Assembly (NCBI GenBank): GCA_947585605.1
Contig: CANPXC010000002.1
Coordinates: 1 to 38,862 of the forward strand
Direction: 5' to 3'
From: Candidatus Gastranaerophilales bacterium
GTDB taxonomy: Bacteria; Cyanobacteriota; Vampirovibrionia; Gastranaerophilales; Gastranaerophilaceae
Length of the DNA: 38,862 bases
Shown: positions 19,382 to 27,049 of the stretch, in pieces
Numbering within the stretch: position 1 is the first letter of the stretch
Layout: every line of letters starts with the position of its first letter
Notes under the pieces: model-generated
What the model was told of the DNA's origin: nothing
Databases searched by the model: none
What the model saw: the letters and a program-made list of their open reading frames with translations, nothing else
Program-made: the position numbers and the translations under genes

Positions 19382-20527
19382 TTAGGCTTTATTCCAGTCT
19401 AATTTATTGCTGAAACTTACATTACACTTGCTTCCCGGGACACATTGATACGCAAAAGCCGCAAAGTTTAACGGTGTTCTGCCCATGGTAATATAATTTA
19501 CGTTCGTATCATCAACATGATAAGTTGTTTTTTTCCCTACCAATTTACCGCCTTGATAATGTTCTTCCGTCACCCCTTGATGTGTGGGATCAACAGTAAC
19601 CCAGCCGTATTCATCAAAATACACTTCCACCCAGGCATGAGCCGTAACACCGTCTTCAAGCAAGTCGCCCTTAACAATTCTTGCCGGAATTTTTTTCGCT
19701 CTGCATAATGCAGTCATAGCCGCAGAATATTCACTGCACTTACCTTGCTTCCTCATCAGTGCTTTTTTTGCTCCGATTGTAGGTGTTGCCATACTATAAT
19801 GTATATTTTTTTGAAGATAAACATACATATTTTGAAGTATTTCAGCCCTGGAATTACCCTTTATTGAATTAGCGATATTAACTATATAAGGGTCATTAGA
19901 TTCAATAAATTTTTCAGGTTTTAAATACGGAGATAAATCCTGAACGGGAGTAAAATTTTTATTTAGTACTCTTGCCACAGCTAAATCATAAGTTCTGACT
20001 TTAGCAAGCCCTTCGAAAATAATATTAATATTCTTAGACGGCATATCAAACTGGTATTCCGCAATAGTATCAGAGCCAACCTTATATACTTTATTCGGTT
20101 TTTGGGGTATTGAAGTTAATTTTATAAATTGTCTTTCAGGCTCATTTTGAGGAATAATTGTTTTTAAAATAATTTTCTGAACGCGTCCTTTTGGAACAAT
20201 ACTATAAATATATTTAAAATTATAAACTTCAAACGGAGGTAAATCCGGATTTTGTTCGGCAGGTTGAGGTTCTTGCGAATTTTGTGCAGTATCATTCTGC
20301 CCCGGCGCGGGATTTTCAACTTGTTCAGGATTTGTATTATCCTGCTGCGGATTGGGGTTTTCTTGTTGAGCAATATTTTCCTCTTGCTTTGGCTGCTGGG
20401 AATTAATATTATCTGAAGGATTTAGTCTTAAATATAACAAATATCCGACAAAACAAAATGCCAAAATTACAATTACTATAAGTATTTTATTAATTATTGC
20501 AAGTCCGTTATTACCGCTCTTTTTCAT
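19382..20527 (-). CDS. Membrane-anchored transglutaminase-like (papain-fold) protein
   Basis: N-terminal TM, Q/N/P-rich linker, Cys-His-Asp core GKCSEYSAAMTALCRAKKIPARIV...AHAWVEVYFDEYGWVTVDPT. Confidence 0.88.
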   Translation of the reverse strand: MKKSGNNGLAIINKILIVIVILAFCFVGYLLYLRLNPSDNINSQQPKQEENIAQQENPNPQQDNTNPEQVENPAPGQNDTAQNSQEPQPAEQNPDLPPFEVYNFKYIYSIVPKGRVQKIILKTIIPQNEPERQFIKLTSIPQKPNKVYKVGSDTIAEYQFDMPSKNINIIFEGLAKVRTYDLAVARVLNKNFTPVQDLSPYLKPEKFIESNDPYIVNIANSIKGNSRAEILQNMYVYLQKNIHYSMATPTIGAKKALMRKQGKCSEYSAAMTALCRAKKIPARIVKGDLLEDGVTAHAWVEVYFDEYGWVTVDPTHQGVTEEHYQGGKLVGKKTTYHVDDTNVNYITMGRTPLNFAAFAYQCVPGSKCNVSFSNKLDWNKA

Positions 20528-20621
20528 ACAACCACCTCAATAAAAAAATTATATCATATTTTTAGATTTTATTGAAAAAAAAATATCTTTAAGATAATAT
20601 AAGCAATAGCGATACGAATTT

Positions 20622-20710
20622 GCCGATGTGGCGAAATTGGTAGACGCATCAGACTCAAAATCTGACGCAGCTCACCCTGTGTGCCGGTTCGAGTCCGGCC
20701 ATCGGCACCA
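20622..20710 (+). tRNA. tRNA-Leu (anticodon CAA), CCA encoded
   Basis: Acceptor GCCGATG/CATCGGC-A-CCA, anticodon stem-loop TCAGA-CTCAAAA-TCTGA, long variable arm, T-arm CCGGTTCGAGTCCGG. Confidence 0.95.
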
Positions 20711-20712
20711 TA

Positions 20713-20736
20713 AACCTCCTATTCGGGAGGTTTTTT
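20713..20736 (+). terminator. Intrinsic terminator after tRNA-Leu
   Basis: AACCTCCtattcgGGAGGTTTTTT. Confidence 0.88.
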
Positions 20737-20791
20737 ATTTTATGGATTTATTATATAATCAGTTATAACTAAAAACATGAGAAGGAATATT

Positions 20792-21700
20792 ATGGAACGT
20801 GCAGCTGTTTTTGCTCATTACAGTAAAAATAATAAGATAGAAGAATATGTAATTTATTATTTAAAAGAATTAAATAAATTCGTTAAAAACATTATTTTTG
20901 TTTCCGATTGTTCACTTGATGAAAAACAGCAAAATAAAATCAAAGATTATACTTATAAAATTATTGCACAAAGACATGGCGAATATGATTTTGGTTCTTA
21001 TAAAAGGGGATATCAATACCTCCAAGAAAACAACCTGTTAAATAATATTGATGAATTAATTTTCGCAAATGACTCTTGTTATGCACCTTTATATCCATTC
21101 GATGATATGTTTAACACAATGTCAAACAGAAAATGTGACTTTTGGGGCGCAACGGCAAATTCCAGAGGACTAAAACGTATGGGGGGGGGGATTCCTTATC
21201 TGGATATTGATTTCTACCATATACAAAGTTATTTTTTAGTGTTCAAGCCCTCTGTTTTTAATAATAATCTTTTTAAAGATTTCATAAATTCCGTTAAACA
21301 TGAAGCTAACAAAGTCGAAGTCGTTATAGAATACGAATTAGGACTTAGTAAATTACTGCTTGATAACGGTTTTATTTCAGACGCCTACAGCGAATCAAGT
21401 AAAACATATCTTAAAACTTATGACGACAGATACAAAGAATTAATACTTCAAGAAAAATCTCCCTTTTTAAAAAGAAATTTGGTTTTATGTAATTCTTTTC
21501 CGCCAAAAATTATTTTTCACTTGAAAGAAATAATTAATCAAACAAATTATGACTACAATATAATCTTAAAAGACAGAATAAAATATACAAATATAAAAAA
21601 TATTATAAAAATATATAAAAAAAATAAATTCAGACTAAGTCTAAAAGAAAAAAAACTAATACTTTTTAATCATACTTATTATTTTGGGCGAAAAAAATAA
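20792..21700 (+). CDS. RgpF-like (rhamnan synthesis F family) glycan protein; contains poly-G tract
   Basis: FAHYSKNNKIEEYVIYYLKELNKFV...GEYDFGSYKRGYQYL...IDELIFANDSCYAPLYPFDDMF is the RgpF-type pattern. RBS GAGAAGGA favours start 20792 over 20777. Confidence 0.75.
   Translation: MERAAVFAHYSKNNKIEEYVIYYLKELNKFVKNIIFVSDCSLDEKQQNKIKDYTYKIIAQRHGEYDFGSYKRGYQYLQENNLLNNIDELIFANDSCYAPLYPFDDMFNTMSNRKCDFWGATANSRGLKRMGGGIPYLDIDFYHIQSYFLVFKPSVFNNNLFKDFINSVKHEANKVEVVIEYELGLSKLLLDNGFISDAYSESSKTYLKTYDDRYKELILQEKSPFLKRNLVLCNSFPPKIIFHLKEIINQTNYDYNIILKDRIKYTNIKNIIKIYKKNKFRLSLKEKKLILFNHTYYFGRKK
21181..21190 (+). repeat. Homopolymer G10 tract within CDS
   Basis: Read directly: cgtatGGGGGGGGGGattcct, coding RMGGGIP. 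Confidence 0.95.
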
Positions 21701-21720
21701 ACAGAAATTTTTATAATTTT

Positions 21721-21738
21721 TTGTCAACCGGTTAACAA
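21721..21738. promoter_or_regulatory. Upstream AdcR/ZitR-like operator
   Basis: TTGTCAACCGGTTAACAA, near-perfect palindrome containing TCAAC-CG-GTTAA (cf. published AdcR/ZitR-type TTAAC-NN-GTTAA). Confidence 0.7.
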
Positions 21739-21753
21739 AAATTCATATCAGGA

Positions 21754-21782
21754 TTGACAAACATCAAAAAAAGATTAATAAT
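21754..21782 (+). promoter_or_regulatory. Sigma70-type promoter of the marR-HMA-ATPase operon
   Basis: TTGACA-N17-AATAAT; -10 box abuts and overlaps the downstream operator. Confidence 0.65.
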
Positions 21783-21805
21783 ATTGTTAACGAGTTAACA
21801 ATATT
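21780..21805. promoter_or_regulatory. Downstream AdcR/ZitR-like operator
   Basis: AATATTGTTAAC-GA-GTTAACAATATT, perfect 12-bp inverted repeat around a 2-nt spacer; core TTAACGAGTTAA. Confidence 0.8.
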
Positions 21806-21814
21806 GAGGCTGTA

Positions 21815-22285
21815 ATGCAAACTAATATTCCAAACACTTTATTTACATTATTTGATATTACAAATCAGCTGGATGTCTTATACAAAGAAGAATTTGGAGA
21901 TATTTTAATCAATTATTCCTTTACGGAAATGCATTGCATTGACTGTATTGGTAAAATTGAAAATCCCAATGTAACTAAAATAGCGATGTATTTAAATTTA
22001 ACAAAAGCCGCTATCAGCAAGGCGATTAAAAAATTAACCGATAAAAAAGCCGTTATTACGTATAAAAATCCCGATAATAAAAAAGAAACATATTATAAAT
22101 TAACTCAAACAGGGAAGGAAGTTTTTGACAAGCATTTAAAAATGCACGAAAACTGGTGCGAAAAAGATAAAATATTTTTTAAACGGTTTGATAAAAAAGA
22201 ATTAGAGATTACTTATGCGGTTCTAAACAAATACGCAGAAGCATTACAAGAAAGATTAGACGGCATAAAGGAGAATTTAAAATGA
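21815..22285 (+). CDS. MarR-family regulator, AdcR/ZitR-like (zinc-responsive) by motif
   Basis: wHTH LTKAAISKAIKKLTDKKAVITYKNPDNKKETYYKLT aligns with AdcR VSQAAVTKAIKSL...; putative ligands TEMHC (AdcR TQEH) and KHLKMH (HxxxH, AdcR H108/H112 region). Confidence 0.75.
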   Translation: MQTNIPNTLFTLFDITNQLDVLYKEEFGDILINYSFTEMHCIDCIGKIENPNVTKIAMYLNLTKAAISKAIKKLTDKKAVITYKNPDNKKETYYKLTQTGKEVFDKHLKMHENWCEKDKIFFKRFDKKELEITYAVLNKYAEALQERLDGIKENLK

Positions 22286-22500
22286 AAAAAACGTACAAAA
22301 TTGAAGTGGATTGCGCTAATTGTGCTAATTTAATGGAAGAAGAAGCAAAAAAGACATACGGAGTCAAAAATGCAGTGGTTAATTTTATGGCACAAAAAAT
22401 GGAAATTGAATTTTTAGATGAAATTGATATTAATAAGGTTATGAAAGAAGTTTTAAAAAACTGCAAAAAAGTCGAAGAAGACTGTGAAATTTTTATATAA
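22282..22500 (+). CDS. Stand-alone heavy-metal-associated (HMA) domain protein
   Basis: KTYKIEVDCANCANLMEEEAKKTYGVKNAVVNF: beta-alpha-beta HMA fold pattern with CxxC (CANC). Confidence 0.88.
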   Translation: MKKTYKIEVDCANCANLMEEEAKKTYGVKNAVVNFMAQKMEIEFLDEIDINKVMKEVLKNCKKVEEDCEIFI

Positions 22501-22534
22501 ACTTCAGTTTAATAAATCCCTTAAGGTTGATAGT

Positions 22535-24427
22535 ATGAATAAAAAACAAAAGAAAATGTTAATTCGGATTATTATTGCCGCTTTATTACTGGTCGGACTT
22601 CATTTTATACCGATTAAAGGGGTAATAAGATTTACTGCTTATATGTTTCCATATATCATAATAGGATATGATATTATCAAAAAGGCATATAAGGGCATAA
22701 TAAACCGCAAACCGTTTGATGAATCTTTGCTTATGGCAGTAGCTACGCTCGGAGCAATTGCCCTTGCTCTTTACAATGAAGCACACGGGCGGACGGGCGA
22801 TTATGTTGAAGCCATTGCAGTTATGCTTTTTTATCAGGTCGGAGAATTTTTTCAAAGCGTTGCGGTTGCTAAAAGCAGAAAAAATATCTCGGATTTAATG
22901 GATATAAGGCCGGATTATGCGAATATTGAGAAAAACGGAAAAATTGAAAAAGTTAATCCCGAAGAAGTTTCTATAGGTGATACAATTATTATCGCCGCAG
23001 GTGAAAAGGTTCCGTTAGACGGAGTTATTTTGGAAGGTCATTCGTCTTTAAATACCGCTGCCCTTACGGGTGAAAGTATTCCAAGGTATGTTAATGTAAA
23101 CGACGAAATTATTTCAGGCTCAATTAATTTAAACGGATTGCTAAAAGTTAAAGTAACAAAGAATTTTAGCAATTCTACAGTATCTAAAATACTGGATTTG
23201 GTTGAAAATGCAAGTTCAAAAAAATCGAAATCCGAAGATTTTATAGCAAAATTTGCAAGAATTTATACTCCTTTTGTTGTGTATTGCGCTATAATTCTTG
23301 CAATATTACCGCCGATATTTGAAATGTTATTTTTAAACCAACCTGCGATGTGGAGTACATGGCTGTATCGGGCATTAACATTCCTTGTAATAAGCTGCCC
23401 CTGCGCTTTAGTTGTAAGTATTCCCTTATCGTTTTTTGCGGGTATCGGCGGAGCTTCTCGCGCGGGTATTTTAATTAAGGGGTCAAACTATCTGGAAACG
23501 CTTTCCAAAATTAACACTATTGTATTTGATAAAACAGGAACATTAACAAAAGGAATATTTGAAGTTAATGCAATTCATCATAACAAAATAGATGAAGAAA
23601 AAATAATAGAATATGCCGCTCTTGCAGAGAGTGCAAGTTCTCATCCTATTGCCCTCAGCTTAAAGAAAGCATACGGCAAAGATATTGATTTATCACGTGT
23701 TAAAAATATTCAGGAGATAAGCGGCAACGGAATAATTGCGCATATTGATGATTTAGAAATCATCACGGGTAATGAAAAAATCATGGAAAGGTTTAATATT
23801 CCCGCCATTAAATGTCATTCCATAGGTACAATTATTCATATAGCAATTAACGGAAACTATATGGGGCATGTGGTAATTTCGGATGTAATAAAGCCGGAGT
23901 CGGAAGCTGCAATTGAAAATTTAAAAAAATCAGGCATTAAAAATATTATTATGCTTACCGGAGATTTAAATAAAGTTGCCGGGGAAGTAGCAAAAAAACT
24001 TAAAATAGATAAATTTTACGCAGAGCTTCTCCCGGATGAAAAGCTCGCAAAAGTTGAAGAATTAATTAACAACAAAAATTTATCGGCATTTGTCGGGGAC
24101 GGGATTAATGATGCGCCTGTTTTAGCAAGAGCTGATATCGGTATTGCAATGGGAGCTATGGGTTCTGACGCTGCGATTGAAGCTGCCGACGTAGTTTTAA
24201 TGGATGATAATCCCTTAAAAATTGCTGCTGCAATTAAAATTTCTAAAAACTGCTTAAATATTGTTAAAGAAAATATCTTCTTTGCCCTCGGAGTTAAATT
24301 TGTATGTTTGGTTTTAGGGGCTGTCGGTATTGCAAATATGTGGCTGGCGGTTTTTGCGGATGTCGGAGTTATGATAATTTGTATTCTAAACGCCTTCCGC
24401 GCTTTGTTAAATACTAAATTACATTGA
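22535..24427 (+). CDS. P1B-type heavy-metal-translocating ATPase, P1B-2-like (Zn/Cd/Pb)
   Basis: CPCALV, DKTGTLTKG, SHPIALSL (HP), GDGINDAP; TM7 Lys (ALGVKFVCL) and TM8 DxG (FADVGV) are P1B-2 features. ORF starts at 22484; MNKKQKK at 22535 has AAGG upstream. Confidence 0.92.
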   Translation: MNKKQKKMLIRIIIAALLLVGLHFIPIKGVIRFTAYMFPYIIIGYDIIKKAYKGIINRKPFDESLLMAVATLGAIALALYNEAHGRTGDYVEAIAVMLFYQVGEFFQSVAVAKSRKNISDLMDIRPDYANIEKNGKIEKVNPEEVSIGDTIIIAAGEKVPLDGVILEGHSSLNTAALTGESIPRYVNVNDEIISGSINLNGLLKVKVTKNFSNSTVSKILDLVENASSKKSKSEDFIAKFARIYTPFVVYCAIILAILPPIFEMLFLNQPAMWSTWLYRALTFLVISCPCALVVSIPLSFFAGIGGASRAGILIKGSNYLETLSKINTIVFDKTGTLTKGIFEVNAIHHNKIDEEKIIEYAALAESASSHPIALSLKKAYGKDIDLSRVKNIQEISGNGIIAHIDDLEIITGNEKIMERFNIPAIKCHSIGTIIHIAINGNYMGHVVISDVIKPESEAAIENLKKSGIKNIIMLTGDLNKVAGEVAKKLKIDKFYAELLPDEKLAKVEELINNKNLSAFVGDGINDAPVLARADIGIAMGAMGSDAAIEAADVVLMDDNPLKIAAAIKISKNCLNIVKENIFFALGVKFVCLVLGAVGIANMWLAVFADVGVMIICILNAFRALLNTKLH

Positions 24428-25243
24428 TTTAACAATATTTAATCTGGCTTTATCATGATATTCTTCTTTAATTAAATAATATATAAATAAGTCTATTGTT
24501 TCATAAATATTATTCGGAGAATTTTTTATGAGAAACTTATCAATACCGGCTTGTGCAATTTCTTCCAGCTTTTCAAGCGATACAAAATCAGAGTCTGATT
24601 TTAATTCTTCAAAATTGTTATATTTTAAAGGATAATTATTATAATTTACTGTTTGAAATTCAAGAATTTCACTACTTTTTCTGTCGTATAATTCTTTATC
24701 TTCTTTTTCAAAGAAATTTAAGTTTAAAATATACTTTTCAGCCTCAGGTAAAATTTTATCCGTATTATTTAAATAATTACGATATCCGCTTATATATAAA
24801 TCATAAATTTCATTGTTAGTCTCATCCTCTAAAATTTGGGGTTTTATTAGTTTTATATTTGAATACTTTTCCTTAATATATTTTGCAAGAGACTGATTAT
24901 AAACAACCGCGTAAAAATTTGGTTTATCAGATACTTGCAATATATTATTTGAATATAAATCATAAACCGAATGCTCATTTAATTGAGTATTTGTGAAATC
25001 GTAATAAATACCGCAATTATTATTATTTGCTATATATAATACTCTCTGCACCTCCTCAATCGGAATAAAATTTCTGTCTGAATATTCGCTTGACCAAATA
25101 CAATAAGAAAAATGCCCGTGTAAATTTATTGTATCAATATTTTCCCTAAATATTTTAGGATATGATGTTTTTAATTCAATTAATTTGTGACCTAATTTGG
25201 TATATCTGTCTAATACAGATAATATAATATTATATTTATGCAT
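24419..25243 (-). CDS. Hypothetical protein, paralog A of a tandem pair
   Basis: End-to-end similarity by eye to 25236..26174 (FREN...YCIWS...FTNTQL...; C-terminal FIYYLIKEEYHDKARLNIV). Preferred start MHKYNIIL at 25243, ORF extends to 25288. Confidence 0.65.
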   Translation of the reverse strand: MHKYNIILSVLDRYTKLGHKLIELKTSYPKIFRENIDTINLHGHFSYCIWSSEYSDRNFIPIEEVQRVLYIANNNNCGIYYDFTNTQLNEHSVYDLYSNNILQVSDKPNFYAVVYNQSLAKYIKEKYSNIKLIKPQILEDETNNEIYDLYISGYRNYLNNTDKILPEAEKYILNLNFFEKEDKELYDRKSSEILEFQTVNYNNYPLKYNNFEELKSDSDFVSLEKLEEIAQAGIDKFLIKNSPNNIYETIDLFIYYLIKEEYHDKARLNIVKSM

Positions 25244-26174
25244 TTTCTTTTCTTTCTTTCCCGGTATAATTTTGTTTAACATATTCATATATTAATAGAT
25301 TTCTTATTTTATTCTGATATTGCGGTTTTATTAAATAATAAATATAACTTTCAATTATATCAAATGTGTTGTATACAACATTTACATCCTGGAAAATTTC
25401 ACAATCTGAAATCATAAAATTAAATCTACCGTTTTGTGGGAATTTTTTTATTGTATCAATTGAAATAAAATTTTTATTTTGCTGAATATCATAAAAATTT
25501 ATATCCGTTTTTAAAGGACATAAAAAATTATTTTCATTTTTGATAAAATGAATTTGAGAATTTGCCGTATATTCCCGGTGAAAATCATATAAATTACAGT
25601 CAGGACTGCACATAGGATTTAAAATTAAATATATATTTTTTTGTTTTTTTAATTTTTCAACATCAAGTAAATGATTATATCTGTCCTCAATTAAAATATT
25701 ATTTTGTTTAACATCGTTAAAATCAACTATTTTAATCACATTATATAAAGGATAATTTTTTCTTATGTAATCCGCTAATATTTTAGATTTCACAAAAACA
25801 CAATTATTTTTTTTATAACACTGCTTTAAAACTATATTAGAAAAAGTATCACACAGATATTCTTTTTTTATTAAATTATTATTAAACATTAAATTTACGG
25901 AAATATTATTTTTTTCATAAAATTCGATTATTGTACTTATAGTTTTAAGATTTGTATATTTGCCTTTTCTTCTCACCGTCCAAACAGAATAAGGAAAACA
26001 TCCGTAAACAAATGAAATCCGATGATTTTCACGGAAATATTCACTATGTTCATTTTGAAGGTTTATTAATAATTTATTAATAAAAAAACCGCTTAATAAA
26101 TTCGGCAATCCGAAGTTCAATAACTTTTTCTCCGATTTAAATAAGTTTAATTTACCCGTAATATTTAAAAACAT
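25236..26174 (-). CDS. Hypothetical protein, paralog B of a tandem pair, with Cys motif NPMCSPDCNLYDFHREY
   Basis: FREN...YSVWT...FNNNLI...NCVFVKSKILADYIRKNYP...; C-terminal YIYYLIKPQYQNKIRNLL. Matches paralog A segment by segment. Confidence 0.65.
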   Translation of the reverse strand: MFLNITGKLNLFKSEKKLLNFGLPNLLSGFFINKLLINLQNEHSEYFRENHRISFVYGCFPYSVWTVRRKGKYTNLKTISTIIEFYEKNNISVNLMFNNNLIKKEYLCDTFSNIVLKQCYKKNNCVFVKSKILADYIRKNYPLYNVIKIVDFNDVKQNNILIEDRYNHLLDVEKLKKQKNIYLILNPMCSPDCNLYDFHREYTANSQIHFIKNENNFLCPLKTDINFYDIQQNKNFISIDTIKKFPQNGRFNFMISDCEIFQDVNVVYNTFDIIESYIYYLIKPQYQNKIRNLLIYEYVKQNYTGKERKENA

Positions 26175-26227
26175 AAATTAATATTATCACATTTGAAAAA
26201 TAAATTATAATATTTTATAATCTAGCA

Positions 26228-27043
26228 ATGTTAGATTTAGAAAAAATTAAACAGTTATTTCAAAATTCTTATACACAAATAAATACAAACCATAGTGAAG
26301 CATATTATGCATTTAAAAGTTTTACAGATAAAACGGAGAAAAAAATTCCGATTTTGGTAAATTATGATACACACTCCGATATTTATCAAAATTTTAAATT
26401 ATCATACAACGATTTAAATATTGCAAACTGGGTTAATTATTGTATTCGTGATTTTCATATTAAAGAAATATTCTGGGTTATTCCTCAATATATTACAGAA
26501 AATAAAAGATATAAAAGAATATATGAAAATCAAAGTGAATGTGAAATTAACAGACCTTTAAGCGGCTTTGATAATACCCCTTTAAATTTAAACGAAATAA
26601 ATAAGCAAGAAGTTTATTTTAATACTAAAACGGGGGAATTAATAAGTCCTCAAAGGAAAATTAAATTAGAAAAAAATTGTAACCAATTTAATATGTCTTC
26701 TGTTTTTGAAAAAGCGGAAAATCTTACAAAAATAAATTTATATATTTTAGCAAGCGGCAAACTTAATTTATTAAAAGGAAAAGAAATACTATTAAGTATA
26801 GACAGTGATTATTTTTGTAACAGCGGATTTGATACAAATGAAGGAATAAATAATAAAATGGTATCAAAAGAAGATTTAATAAACAGTTTTAATACTTTTA
26901 CATCGGAATTATTAAAAAATGAAATCAAACCTATTGCGGTTTCATTATCATATTCACCTATTTACACGCTAAAAAAATTCCGTCCGCAGATACAGGAATT
27001 TTATGAAGCGATAGAAAAATCCTCCCTTCATATAATTCGGTAA
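26228..27043 (+). CDS. Arginase/deacetylase-fold-like protein (UPF0489-like)
   Basis: Metal-ligand-like motifs ILVNYDTHSDIY and ILLSIDSDYFCNSGFD in UPF0489-like order. Confidence 0.5.
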   Translation: MLDLEKIKQLFQNSYTQINTNHSEAYYAFKSFTDKTEKKIPILVNYDTHSDIYQNFKLSYNDLNIANWVNYCIRDFHIKEIFWVIPQYITENKRYKRIYENQSECEINRPLSGFDNTPLNLNEINKQEVYFNTKTGELISPQRKIKLEKNCNQFNMSSVFEKAENLTKINLYILASGKLNLLKGKEILLSIDSDYFCNSGFDTNEGINNKMVSKEDLINSFNTFTSELLKNEIKPIAVSLSYSPIYTLKKFRPQIQEFYEAIEKSSLHIIR

Positions 27044-27049
27044 CGGAAC

